Translations under genes and position numbers: made by a program
Shown: piece after piece, positions 1 through 7,103 of the stretch
How the letters are laid out: each line of letters starts with the position of its first letter
Position numbering within the stretch: position 1 is the stretch's first letter
DNA from: Candidatus Heimdallarchaeota archaeon
GTDB lineage: Archaea; Asgardarchaeota; Heimdallarchaeia; Heimdallarchaeales; Kariarchaeaceae
DNA length: 15,097 nt
Reading direction: 5' to 3'
NCBI GenBank assembly: GCA_021399405.1
Contig: JAAFKL010000028.1
Span: 1 to 15,097 of the forward strand
The notes under the pieces: model-generated
Database searches by the model: none
Seen by the model: only the letters and a program-made list of their open reading frames with translations
What the model was told of the DNA's origin: nothing

Positions 1-2
1 GC

Positions 3-374
3 CAATTAGAATACAAATCAATGTGGTATGGCTCCACAGTACTAGTTGCAGATCGGTTCTATCCATCATCTAAGCTCTGCTCTCTTTGTGGATGGAAAGA
101 TAGTGAGTTACAGTTATCGGATCGGGTGTTTAAATGCCAGGAATGTGGTTTAAACATAGATCGTGATCAGAATGCAGCATTGAATCTGCAAAAGTATCCA
201 GTCGATTTTATGGAAGAATACCTGTATGATTTGTATCTGAGTACCCCAGATAATGATTTTTCAAACGTCGCGGTGAGTTACCACGAGACGTTAAACGCCC
301 GAGTGAGGTCGTGTCAGACACCTGTATTGGTGCATCGGACCAATGATCCGGGAAGGGAAGTTGTTAAAGCCTAG
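3..374 (+). CDS. tnpB: TnpB-family RNA-guided nuclease, C-terminal part (cut by window edge)
   Basis: This is the 3' end of an IS200/IS605-type TnpB gene. The frame is open from base 3, upstream of the first ATG at 21, and the residues before that ATG (QLEYKS) fit the family, so the ATG is internal. Counting from that ATG, the TnpB zinc finger is visible as C20-x2-C23 and C39-x2-C42, followed by DRDQNAALNL at 47-56, the third RuvC motif, in which D49 is the expected catalytic aspartate. TnpB is known as an RNA-guided DNA endonuclease that helps keep its transposon in place. The tail contains NAR, as often seen near TnpB C-termini. RuvC-I and RuvC-II lie outside the window, so activity cannot be judged. 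No TnpA is visible. Stop is TAG at 372-374. The family assignment is secure. Confidence 0.93.
   Translation, partial: QLEYKSMWYGSTVLVADRFYPSSKLCSLCGWKDSELQLSDRVFKCQECGLNIDRDQNAALNLQKYPVDFMEEYLYDLYLSTPDNDFSNVAVSYHETLNARVRSCQTPVLVHRTNDPGREVVKA
285..365 (+). ncRNA. Candidate omega-RNA scaffold / transposon right-end structure
   Basis: In TnpB elements the guide RNA (omega-RNA) normally overlaps the 3' end of tnpB and runs into the transposon right end. Two hairpins can be read at this place: 307-322, a GGT/ACC stem with a bulge continuing into GT/AC; and 326-344, where ATTGGT pairs with ACCAAT around a 7-base loop. A weaker CGGA/TCCG pairing overlaps the second. Hairpins within the last 90 bases of the gene fit the known arrangement, but the boundaries, including the right-end cleavage site, are not defined by anything I can see. 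The call is inference from position and local folding. Confidence 0.35.
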
Positions 375-745
375 CTTTGTCTAGATTTATTCAAGTTCTG
401 AGTAACGGTGTTTGGAATGTACATGATGGCTAGAATTTGTATCGAAAAGATGATTAGAGCCTGAATCGGATGGATCGAGTTTCATACAACAATTTTCAAT
501 CGTAGGTTTAAAAGATTCAATATTATCTCGGGGATACTATTAACTCTAATAATTTGACAACAATTGCGGATAACCCAAGCTATATGTAGAATTGAAGATA
601 GTGTAAAACGGGTTTACATATACATAATTTACCAATCAAAGGGAATTTAACAATAATTAATTTTTTTCTAAACAAATGTAACAACCTAAAGTTCTTGGAG
701 ATTAATTAAATAACCAATTCTTAATGTTAACAAAAATTCAATTTA
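375..745. other. Gene-free AT-rich spacer
   Basis: I see no open frame of useful length, tRNA, repeat array or clear hairpin here. The stretch includes the downstream flank of the tnpB element, so the transposon right end and its target site are probably within its first part. Stops are dense in all frames and base composition is strongly AT-rich. Confidence 0.6.
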
Positions 746-1120
746 TTAAATGTGATCTACTGTCTTTTTCCATTCCCGTAAATTCTGAAACTTGGTAAAC
801 ATTTGTTTTCTAATTTGAATATTCACTCTATTTCCCATTTGTGAATTGAAAAGGTCCTGGACGTTATTAGTAATGAATGTATTCGCACTATCTTTTGTTA
901 AAATGATATAATTAGATTTGAGATTTGAAGATTCTATATTAGGTAATTTTGTATCAAATGGTTGAAAATAAATTATTAACTTCAATATTATCTCAAATAA
1001 CGGCAATTGATAGCCAATATTAAAACTATTTTCTGTTTCTATATCTCTGATATTTGGAGACACTAAAACATCGTTTCCTTTCTTTAAATATTTTGAGTTC
1101 CGCCTCTTTAGTCCATGCAT
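746..1120 (-). CDS. Hypothetical protein, 124 residues
   Basis: I do not recognise this protein. It is a basic, Asn- and Ile-rich soluble polypeptide without signal peptide, membrane segment or cysteine motif. The N-terminus (MHGLKRRNSKYLKKG) is strongly basic, and the C-terminal half reads as alternating hydrophobic and charged helices. In favour of a real gene: it fills a gap between tnpB and the CD36-like gene, starts with ATG, and has an AT-rich TATA-like stretch on its strand about 45-60 bases upstream (around 1160-1175). Against: no ribosome-binding site at a normal distance, codon use close to the AT-rich background, and no family resemblance. It could be a decayed gene or a chance ORF. 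Confidence 0.4.
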   Translation of the reverse strand: MHGLKRRNSKYLKKGNDVLVSPNIRDIETENSFNIGYQLPLFEIILKLIIYFQPFDTKLPNIESSNLKSNYIILTKDSANTFITNNVQDLFNSQMGNRVNIQIRKQMFTKFQNLREWKKTVDHI

Positions 1121-1159
1121 GATCAGCTAAAGTAATTAATTTCAAATTAAATGATCGGA

Positions 1160-1175
1160 TATTTAATATATATAA
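1160..1175 (-). promoter_or_regulatory. Possible TATA element of the 124-residue ORF
   Basis: On the minus strand this reads TTTTATATATATTAAAT, an AT-only TATA-like run about 45-60 bases before the ATG at 1120. In an AT-rich spacer this is weak evidence taken alone. Confidence 0.25.
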
Positions 1176-1274
1176 AATATGTAAAAAGTCAGAACCTCTG
1201 TAATATCAAGGAATGATGATGATTTTGAGGATCTACACTTTTATTTTCGAGAAAGTTCAGTTCTTTTAATTCTG

Positions 1275-1333
1275 TATTTAAAGTATTAAACACAATATAT
1301 TCTTAAATTGAAAGAGAATTGACGTTTATATTC
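1275..1333 (+). promoter_or_regulatory. Possible promoter of the CD36-like gene
   Basis: Two TATA-like elements precede the ATG at 1360: TATTTAAAG at 1275-1283 and TTTATATTC at 1325-1333. The first would give a leader of about 50 bases; the second, about 32 bases before the ATG, would give a nearly leaderless transcript. The bases just before the start (GAGCTGAG, 1347-1354) are only a weak ribosome-binding site. I cannot decide between the two. Confidence 0.35.
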
Positions 1334-1359
1334 AAACTCAAGAAAGAGCTGAGTAAATT

Positions 1360-4300
1360 ATGGTACAAACTGGTAAATTAGCCGTTATATCGATTTTAGC
1401 TGTTCTTGGTTTGGGTGCCCTTGGAGGCGGATTTTATGTAGGAGATACATACATTCCTGATCTGCTTGACGAGGGAATTAAAGATAGTCTTGTTGTTGAC
1501 GAGAATTTTGCAACTGATGATCCAGACGATTATGCAGATTGGTTAACGAACGAAGATGACGATGATCCACCCAAATACAAGAGATACTACCTCTGGAATT
1601 TAACTAATCCAGATGAATACCTTACAGGTACAACACCTATTTATGAGGAACTTGGACCTTATACATATAGACAATATGATATCAAAATAAATGTTGAATT
1701 AACATCAACAACGAAGAAATATCAAACCTATACATACTACGTATATGACACTGCTGAGTCATTTGATGGTGCGTTAGAAACTGACAAAATTGTAAATGTT
1801 AATCCAGCGTATCTTGGTGTACTTGGTGAGGCAGGATCAGAAGCGGCCCTAGTAACGGGTTTTGTTGGTCCTACTATTTCTGGACTTTTAGAGGGAATGC
1901 AAGGTGAATTTACTGCCAATGTACGTGTTCAAGGTGCTGCAGGTGGTGTCGATCAAGTTATGGACGGATTAACCACAACCTTCCCAGAGAAAGTTCTAGT
2001 AGGTGCAATTCCAACCGCACTACTTACTGTTCAAGCTGGAGTGACTGAGAATTTCCACAAAGTGGTAAATGCAACAACTGCAGCAAATGTTATGGCTGCA
2101 AATCATGGAGTAGCAAAAACAGTATTAGTTGGGGATACAACTGCAACAAATGCTGCATTTTTCAACTCTACAACATTTTTTGCCACATATAATGCAGATG
2201 TCACAGCTTCATTATTAGCCCCACCAATTCAAGGTGTCGGTGATGTCGTTACTGCCAATCTTGGATATAGTAACGCTACAATAACTAAATTATTGTTTAC
2301 TGGTCCAGATACAATCCCCGTACCTGGTTGGTTCGGTGATCTTTCTACAGGTACTGGAGTTTTAGGTTTCTTACAACTTTATCACAACGCAACCAACGAA
2401 TTAGGTGGTTTAACCAATGCAACTTTACAAGCAGCATATGGTGGAGCCACTCAACTACAACTAGATGCCGCGGCAAATTATCTCGCAAATTATTTGATTG
2501 CAAGTAATTTGGCAATTGAGGGTGCTTATCAAGCAGGAAATGCAGGTCAAACCACTCTTGAAGCAGCACAAGGTATGTTTTATGCTCAATGGGCAAATGC
2601 AACATTTGTCCCTGGAGGAGCAGATATCAATGGTGATGGTCTGACTCCTGATGGATTTGAAGTTGGTTTACCACTTGATTCTGATATTGACCCTGCAACA
2701 GCTGTTGCTTTGTTCAACGCATCTATTGGTCTATCAATGACAAATGATTTAGGAATTCAAGCTTGGTTCGGAGCTTTACTTGGAAACACTACTTTGCAAG
2801 GTAATCTTGCTACCGCGTTCCCTGGTCTAAATGCGACTCAATTTGGTATGCTATACAATTGGCTTGGAGTAACATTCAAAGACGGTATAGCAAAAGCAGG
2901 TTTATTTGATCTATTAGCACCCGCAGGTGTTGCTGCCGGTGTCATGTCAGACATTGGATATCTCCATTGGGGAAGTCCAGCTGTTACGTCTGGTTTAAGT
3001 GCAAACGATCTTGATCCAACCACAGGTGGATGGATTGAAGTTTGGGCTTATGCAAGTCATATACTATCAAATGCAAGTTTTGCACTTAGTATAACAGAAT
3101 CAAAAGCATTGATGACAGGAGCTTATAATTTGACAGATACTGTATCAACTGGTACATTCATGTTGCTTGGTGCTCAATCAGCTGGAGGAAATGCGACCGC
3201 ATTAGCCACTCTGAATTTCTTATTCGGTACAACACTCGATGCATCACAAGTTACAGTTATACTTGGTTACCTTAATTATGTATTTGACACTCTTGTTGTT
3301 CCAACCTTCGGGTTGACAACCGCAGATGATATTGCATTTCTACATTGGGGTGCGCCAACAGTAACTTCAGGTCTATCATTATTGACATTAGCACCACAAC
3401 TTGAGCTGCCTAATGTGCCTGAATTTTGGGCTTGGGCAGAAACTGTTGCAGGTTCAGAAGCAAATTTCACGGTTGCACAATCAAAAGCACTTCTAACTGG
3501 AGACAATAGCTTACTTAATTCTACGACAGTAGGAATGATCTTACTCGGTGCTGCTGGTTTAACAACAGGTGATGCAGCCACAATTGGCTTATTCAATGCC
3601 TTACTAGGAGAAACTTTCTCTGCTGCAGAGTATACATTGTTAATTGGATATATCCAATACATGATGCAAGTATATGTAGCTGGTTGGGTATTAGCCCCAG
3701 TAATCGCCGCAGGTGGAGGTTTAATTGCCTCTAAAAGTGTTGAAGAATGGTTATGGGCATATGAAGATCCGTTACTATTATTCTTGAAAGCTAATGGTCA
3801 AGTCGATGATGCCTCATGGTCGTTCTTCCCACCTCATGACAATGCAACTGATCCAGCAATTAGTCCTGCACACACATTCAAAACAGGCGCTGATGATATC
3901 AACAATGTAATGGAATATGTGTTATGGCAAGGAATACCTGGATTACCAGATAGAGATGACGACCCTGTTAATGGGGTTTGGGATCATACTGAACTTGTAG
4001 AAGGTACAGATGCTACCCAATTCCATCCTGATGTTAAGGATACTGAAGTTTTAAGAGCTTGGGTTTCTGAATTAGCTCGAACCGTTGATATTACGTATTT
4101 GGAAGACACTAAAGTTGAAGGTATTGATTTACTTAGATTTGTACTTTCAGAAGAAACACTTGCAGTTAATCCTGCTTTTGATCAAACTGTAAAGGGTGTT
4201 GCCAATATGTCTTATAGTCAAGGCGTTCCACTATTCATTTCCAAACCACATTTCCTTGGTGCTGATGCTTCAGCTCGTTCTGTGACTGGATTAGCTCCAG

Positions 4301-4617
4301 TTAATGCAGATCATGAAACATTTATTGATGTCGAACCCACCACAGGTGCAGTTATGAATGCAGCTAAGAGATTACAAATCAGCTTCCAAATAAGTGCTGG
4401 TAATTTCTTAACTAGTGGAATTGTGGATACACACTTCATGCCAGTAGTTTGGGTTGAAGAAGGTGGTGCAATAACCCCCGATTTAGCCGAAGATTTCAAG
4501 GATGCAATTTACACAGCTCAAGATTACGAGCAATTAGCTCCAGTTCTAGGATCTGGTGTTGGTATTGTATTAATTTTGACTTCAATGTTTGTTGCAATAA
4601 GAGCACGAAAACCATAA
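1360..4617 (+). CDS. CD36/LIMP-2-family membrane protein with repeat-expanded ectodomain
   Basis: The 1085-residue protein has CD36-family (scavenger receptor class B) topology: a six-residue tail, membrane helix at about 7-28, a long outside domain, a second helix at 1059-1080 and a short basic tail (RARKP). Family motifs occur in the right order: WNLTNPDEYL (79-88), EELGPYTYR (96-104), KSVEEWLWAYEDPLL (792-806, compare RTLRELLWGYRDPFL in human CD36), FFPPHDNAT, EGTDATQFHP, GVPLFISKPHFL (955-966), HETFIDVEPTTG (985-996), AAKRLQ (1001-1006) and MPVVWVEE. Animal members bind lipids and lipoproteins or, as LIMP-2, an enzyme receptor; the archaeal ligand is unknown. Human CD36 has 472 residues. 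The excess lies between GPYTYR and the KSVEEW motif and contains 126-residue repeats. I find no cysteine, so the usual disulfides and palmitoylation sites are absent, but there are 17 N-x-S/T sequons. Residues 422-427 (DINGDG) resemble a calcium loop. The gene stands alone and is convergent with the next one. Confidence 0.93.
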   Translation: MVQTGKLAVISILAVLGLGALGGGFYVGDTYIPDLLDEGIKDSLVVDENFATDDPDDYADWLTNEDDDDPPKYKRYYLWNLTNPDEYLTGTTPIYEELGPYTYRQYDIKINVELTSTTKKYQTYTYYVYDTAESFDGALETDKIVNVNPAYLGVLGEAGSEAALVTGFVGPTISGLLEGMQGEFTANVRVQGAAGGVDQVMDGLTTTFPEKVLVGAIPTALLTVQAGVTENFHKVVNATTAANVMAANHGVAKTVLVGDTTATNAAFFNSTTFFATYNADVTASLLAPPIQGVGDVVTANLGYSNATITKLLFTGPDTIPVPGWFGDLSTGTGVLGFLQLYHNATNELGGLTNATLQAAYGGATQLQLDAAANYLANYLIASNLAIEGAYQAGNAGQTTLEAAQGMFYAQWANATFVPGGADINGDGLTPDGFEVGLPLDSDIDPATAVALFNASIGLSMTNDLGIQAWFGALLGNTTLQGNLATAFPGLNATQFGMLYNWLGVTFKDGIAKAGLFDLLAPAGVAAGVMSDIGYLHWGSPAVTSGLSANDLDPTTGGWIEVWAYASHILSNASFALSITESKALMTGAYNLTDTVSTGTFMLLGAQSAGGNATALATLNFLFGTTLDASQVTVILGYLNYVFDTLVVPTFGLTTADDIAFLHWGAPTVTSGLSLLTLAPQLELPNVPEFWAWAETVAGSEANFTVAQSKALLTGDNSLLNSTTVGMILLGAAGLTTGDAATIGLFNALLGETFSAAEYTLLIGYIQYMMQVYVAGWVLAPVIAAGGGLIASKSVEEWLWAYEDPLLLFLKANGQVDDASWSFFPPHDNATDPAISPAHTFKTGADDINNVMEYVLWQGIPGLPDRDDDPVNGVWDHTELVEGTDATQFHPDVKDTEVLRAWVSELARTVDITYLEDTKVEGIDLLRFVLSEETLAVNPAFDQTVKGVANMSYSQGVPLFISKPHFLGADASARSVTGLAPVNADHETFIDVEPTTGAVMNAAKRLQISFQISAGNFLTSGIVDTHFMPVVWVEEGGAITPDLAEDFKDAIYTAQDYEQLAPVLGSGVGIVLILTSMFVAIRARKP
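2317..2571 (+). repeat. Partial, diverged first unit of the CD36-like ectodomain repeat
   Basis: Residues 320-404 align with the C-terminal two thirds of the units that follow: a segment with LGFLQLYHNAT, then GGATQLQLDAAANYLANYL, which corresponds to FGTTLDASQVTVILGYLNYV in the third unit. The start of this unit is not recognisable. The similarity is by pattern (small residues, D/Q-A, then an aromatic LxxYL helix), so it is less certain than the following units. Confidence 0.5.
2572..3705 (+). repeat. Three tandem 126-residue protein repeats (378 bp each)
   Basis: Three units can be laid at 405-530, 531-656 and 657-782 of the CD36-like protein, at DNA positions 2572-2949, 2950-3327 and 3328-3705. 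The anchoring tryptophans W411, W537 and W663 (AQW, LHWG, LHWG) are exactly 126 residues apart. The second and third units are plainly related: both begin DI-x2-LHWG-x-P-x-VTSGLS and share SKAL[ML]TG, LLGA and LxGY[LI]xY in order. The first is more diverged but keeps the ending pattern LNATQFGMLYNWLG. DNA identity is well below perfect, so this is an old duplication, not an assembly artefact. No DxxxQ-like catalytic motif is seen; a structural or ligand-presenting role is inference. Confidence 0.8.
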
Positions 4618-4634
4618 ATTAAATAAAAACATTT

Positions 4635-4657
4635 GAACACCCAATGGGTGTTCTTTT
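4635..4657 (+). terminator. Hairpin plus T-run after the CD36-like gene
   Basis: GAACACCC (4635-4642) pairs perfectly with GGGTGTTC (4646-4653) across a three-base loop, followed at once by TTTT. It lies 17 bases after the stop codon. This looks like an intrinsic terminator of bacterial type; archaeal RNA polymerase mainly needs the T-run, so the stem may instead protect the mRNA 3' end. It is the only GC-richer perfect stem in this spacer. Confidence 0.65.
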
Positions 4658-4998
4658 CCTATTATCACATTATAATTATACTATTTATTCCTAAATGTGT
4701 TAAGATATCTATTGATTGTATTATCTAAATTGTATATACAAAATTTTGAACGCTGAAATTAAGAACTTCAGACGATCCGGTGAGATGATGTCACCACTAC
4801 TCAATTGAATTTTGAATAGAAAACTCTTTTGAGCTACTTTTACATTCACATGTTCCAAATCCATAGTGTTTGTTTGAATAACCTGCAATCACTTAGTGAG
4901 AAATGACCAGTCTGGAATATCTTAGAACAAAATAAAATTGTCATTTCGATATAAAGTACTGATGATAATCATTGTTGTATATACATTTCACTGTATGA
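4658..4998. other. Spacer between convergent genes
   Basis: About 340 bases separate the terminator-like hairpin from the stop of the receiver/longin-like gene. I see no ORF and no tRNA. The only structure noticed is GGTGA/TCACC at 4779-4795 with a 7-base loop containing ATGATG, which is too short to interpret. AT-rich runs near 4925-4940 could end transcription of the minus-strand gene. Confidence 0.5.
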
Positions 4999-6894
4999 TT
5001 ATTCTATTTTTGAAAATCTTTCAGTAAATTCAGAATACATGTTATTACACAGAGTATCGAATCGAGCTTTAATTTTGTAAGAATCGAATTGACGGTTTTC
5101 TTCGGCAATTATCTTAAATATTTGAATAGCAACACTGGACACTTCTTTTTCGACTACAACCGATGTGTTTGGATCTAAATGCTTCACAAAGAATGCTACC
5201 TTGATATCCTCAGAATGTCTAACAAGAATCTTTGCCCCACCAAGCTCTAAACCACCAATTCCTGCCGATTCCGTAAACATCTCATTACCTACTGAATCCA
5301 GTGAAGATACTAACCCAGCCATCAATTCACCATCGAATTCTATTTTAGATTCCTGATACTCCCAAAACATCTGGAATATTGGAGTAACTTCTTTGAAGAT
5401 GAAAATACCGTGTAGTTCAGGAACATCCTCGACATCATACTGTTCTAAATTGCTTCGAATCATAGTTCGAGCAATAGCTGCTTGGTCCAAAGCCTGATCT
5501 ATTCCTTCGCCTGATTTGGATTGTTCCTCAATCTCTGCTGCTTTTACCAATGCATTCTCAGTCCAATCAAGTGTTTGTTTTCTTGATAATTTATACGGAA
5601 TTAAGAAATTTATGAACCCACTATTAAGGGCATGAATAAGGGGTGAAGAAGCCCTTCTATCTCGTGCTCTGAAGATTACCTGGACAAAAGGTGAAATTTC
5701 CTTGGCATGTTCGGCAAAGAAAAGTGTATCTCCATCACTATCAGCTACTTGAGAATCCAATAGAACTACTCCGCAATTCCTTCTGTTCAGGAATTTTATT
5801 GCTTCTTCATGAACAATAGTACTGGTAATTTTTATTTCAGATTTTTTATTGTAGAATTTCACCAATCTATCTTGACTGGCCTCATCACTACCATAAACTA
5901 GTACTTCATGACTATCAAAATGAGTTATTTCCTTAGGTGGGTCTTCTGATTCGTTAGCCGCTGATAATTTTAATGACATTGTTTTCAGGCTCAGATAGTC
6001 TTCCCGAGGAATTAAATCAAAGGCAGAAATACATTTAACATGATTATCCAGCATTTCTTGTATAATATTCAAAATTGTTTTTTCAGCATCTGCAAAATTA
6101 TGACTCGTGAGATTCCTCACAAAGATTGATATCTGAATATCGTCATAAAATCGAATGATGACACTTACACCACCAAAATTTATTTCTTTCAATGGATCTT
6201 TACTGGTGAGTAATTCTCTTCCAAGCATAGCAACTCCTGAAAGATATCCAGCGAATAGTATCTCATCTTTAGCAAGGAGATCTTCAAAGAACATGGTAAA
6301 TCGGGGAACAGATTTATAGACAATCATTATACCAACAAAACTTACCGGTTTTGATTCGTCTGCAAAAGATAATGAAGGATCTAGCAGTAAATAACTTGCT
6401 TTGCTAAGCTTTGGTGGCTGGCTTACGAATAAAGCAAGCATCTTTGCTATTTCATGCTTAGCAAGTTGTGCTGAGAATAAATTTCTGACATAATCATTAT
6501 TGATTGGATAGGATAGAAAAGCATCAACTGAACCAAGATTTATGATATTTGCAATTAAGCGAGAACCTCTTTTCTTAGATACCACTACAATTCTCGCAAG
6601 TGGGTGATTAATTCTAACTACTCTAGAAATTGAAACAGGATTGATGTCCTCATGATCATTATCAATAACGACAATTGCGAACAATTCCTGTAAGAGAAGG
6701 ACAATTGCTTCATCCAAAGTATCCTTCTGGGTTATATTATAATTTTCGACAGAATTCGCTAATACCTTTTTGAAAGTATTATATTTCGCTCGGCTACCTA
6801 TGATTAGAATATTATTAAGCTCTCTTAGTTGAGAGTATGATTCCTCATCGTCAAAAAGAGAATCAAAGTTGCCTAATGGATCGAATTCTTCCAT
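4999..6894 (-). CDS. Duplicated receiver-like plus longin/roadblock-like domain protein
   Basis: The 631-residue soluble protein consists of two copies of the same pair of domains. Receiver-like folds are at about 28-150 and 329-455; each has the hydrophobic strand ending in Asp (VVIDND, D78; VVLLDS, D380) that holds the phosphorylated Asp in true receivers. The paired acidic residues after strand 1 are missing (IIGS, VYGS), and the usual Lys-Pro is YP and IPYK, so phosphotransfer is doubtful. At about 185-300 and 493-625 each copy has a segment resembling the longin/roadblock-like domains common in Asgard proteins: a strand (GIMIVYKSVPRF; GIFIFKEVTPIF), a helix after L-x-AG, then GG-x4-[IV]R and a charged turn leading to a strand. 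Such domains bind small GTPases in eukaryotes. No GTPase gene is adjacent. The role is probably regulatory scaffolding, which is inference. Confidence 0.72.
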   Translation of the reverse strand: MEEFDPLGNFDSLFDDEESYSQLRELNNILIIGSRAKYNTFKKVLANSVENYNITQKDTLDEAIVLLLQELFAIVVIDNDHEDINPVSISRVVRINHPLARIVVVSKKRGSRLIANIINLGSVDAFLSYPINNDYVRNLFSAQLAKHEIAKMLALFVSQPPKLSKASYLLLDPSLSFADESKPVSFVGIMIVYKSVPRFTMFFEDLLAKDEILFAGYLSGVAMLGRELLTSKDPLKEINFGGVSVIIRFYDDIQISIFVRNLTSHNFADAEKTILNIIQEMLDNHVKCISAFDLIPREDYLSLKTMSLKLSAANESEDPPKEITHFDSHEVLVYGSDEASQDRLVKFYNKKSEIKITSTIVHEEAIKFLNRRNCGVVLLDSQVADSDGDTLFFAEHAKEISPFVQVIFRARDRRASSPLIHALNSGFINFLIPYKLSRKQTLDWTENALVKAAEIEEQSKSGEGIDQALDQAAIARTMIRSNLEQYDVEDVPELHGIFIFKEVTPIFQMFWEYQESKIEFDGELMAGLVSSLDSVGNEMFTESAGIGGLELGGAKILVRHSEDIKVAFFVKHLDPNTSVVVEKEVSSVAIQIFKIIAEENRQFDSYKIKARFDTLCNNMYSEFTERFSKIE

Positions 6895-6915
6895 TAATTC
6901 TTCTAAAGTACTAAG

Positions 6916-6926
6916 TTATATAAAAA
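6916..6926 (-). promoter_or_regulatory. TATA box of the receiver/longin-like gene
   Basis: The minus strand reads TTTTTATATAA, centred about 27 bases before the ATG at 6894. In archaea the TATA centre lies about 25-27 bases before the transcription start, so the mRNA would begin at or next to the ATG, i.e. leaderless. The lack of a Shine-Dalgarno sequence before this ATG agrees with that. Confidence 0.6.
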
Positions 6927-7103
6927 GGGTATTTTAAATTGACTACTATGAGTAGAAAAGGGAATAGATTTCTTGTTTAATCTATAATTCAGTGTAAATT
7001 CTATTTTCTAATAATGAGATAATCAAATAATGAATAAGAATAGCTCTGAATATCCAAATATAGCAGTTAATAATTAATTAAAAATTATGTTTTCTCCAAA
7101 TTA

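Noticed and set aside
375..745. tRNA, rRNA or CRISPR in the spacers
   Set aside because: No cloverleaf, conserved rRNA segment or regularly spaced repeats were seen in any spacer.
3276..3662. Open frame of 128 codons on the minus strand within the CD36-like gene (also 1737-1919, 2345-2605, 2838-3023, 4311-4499)
   Set aside because: Each lies opposite well-supported coding sequence, has no family resemblance and reflects codon bias of the true frame.
4770..4830. Possible C/D-box guide RNA (ATGATG within GGTGA/TCACC)
   Set aside because: The C box is imperfect and no D box (CTGA) lies at a suitable distance downstream.
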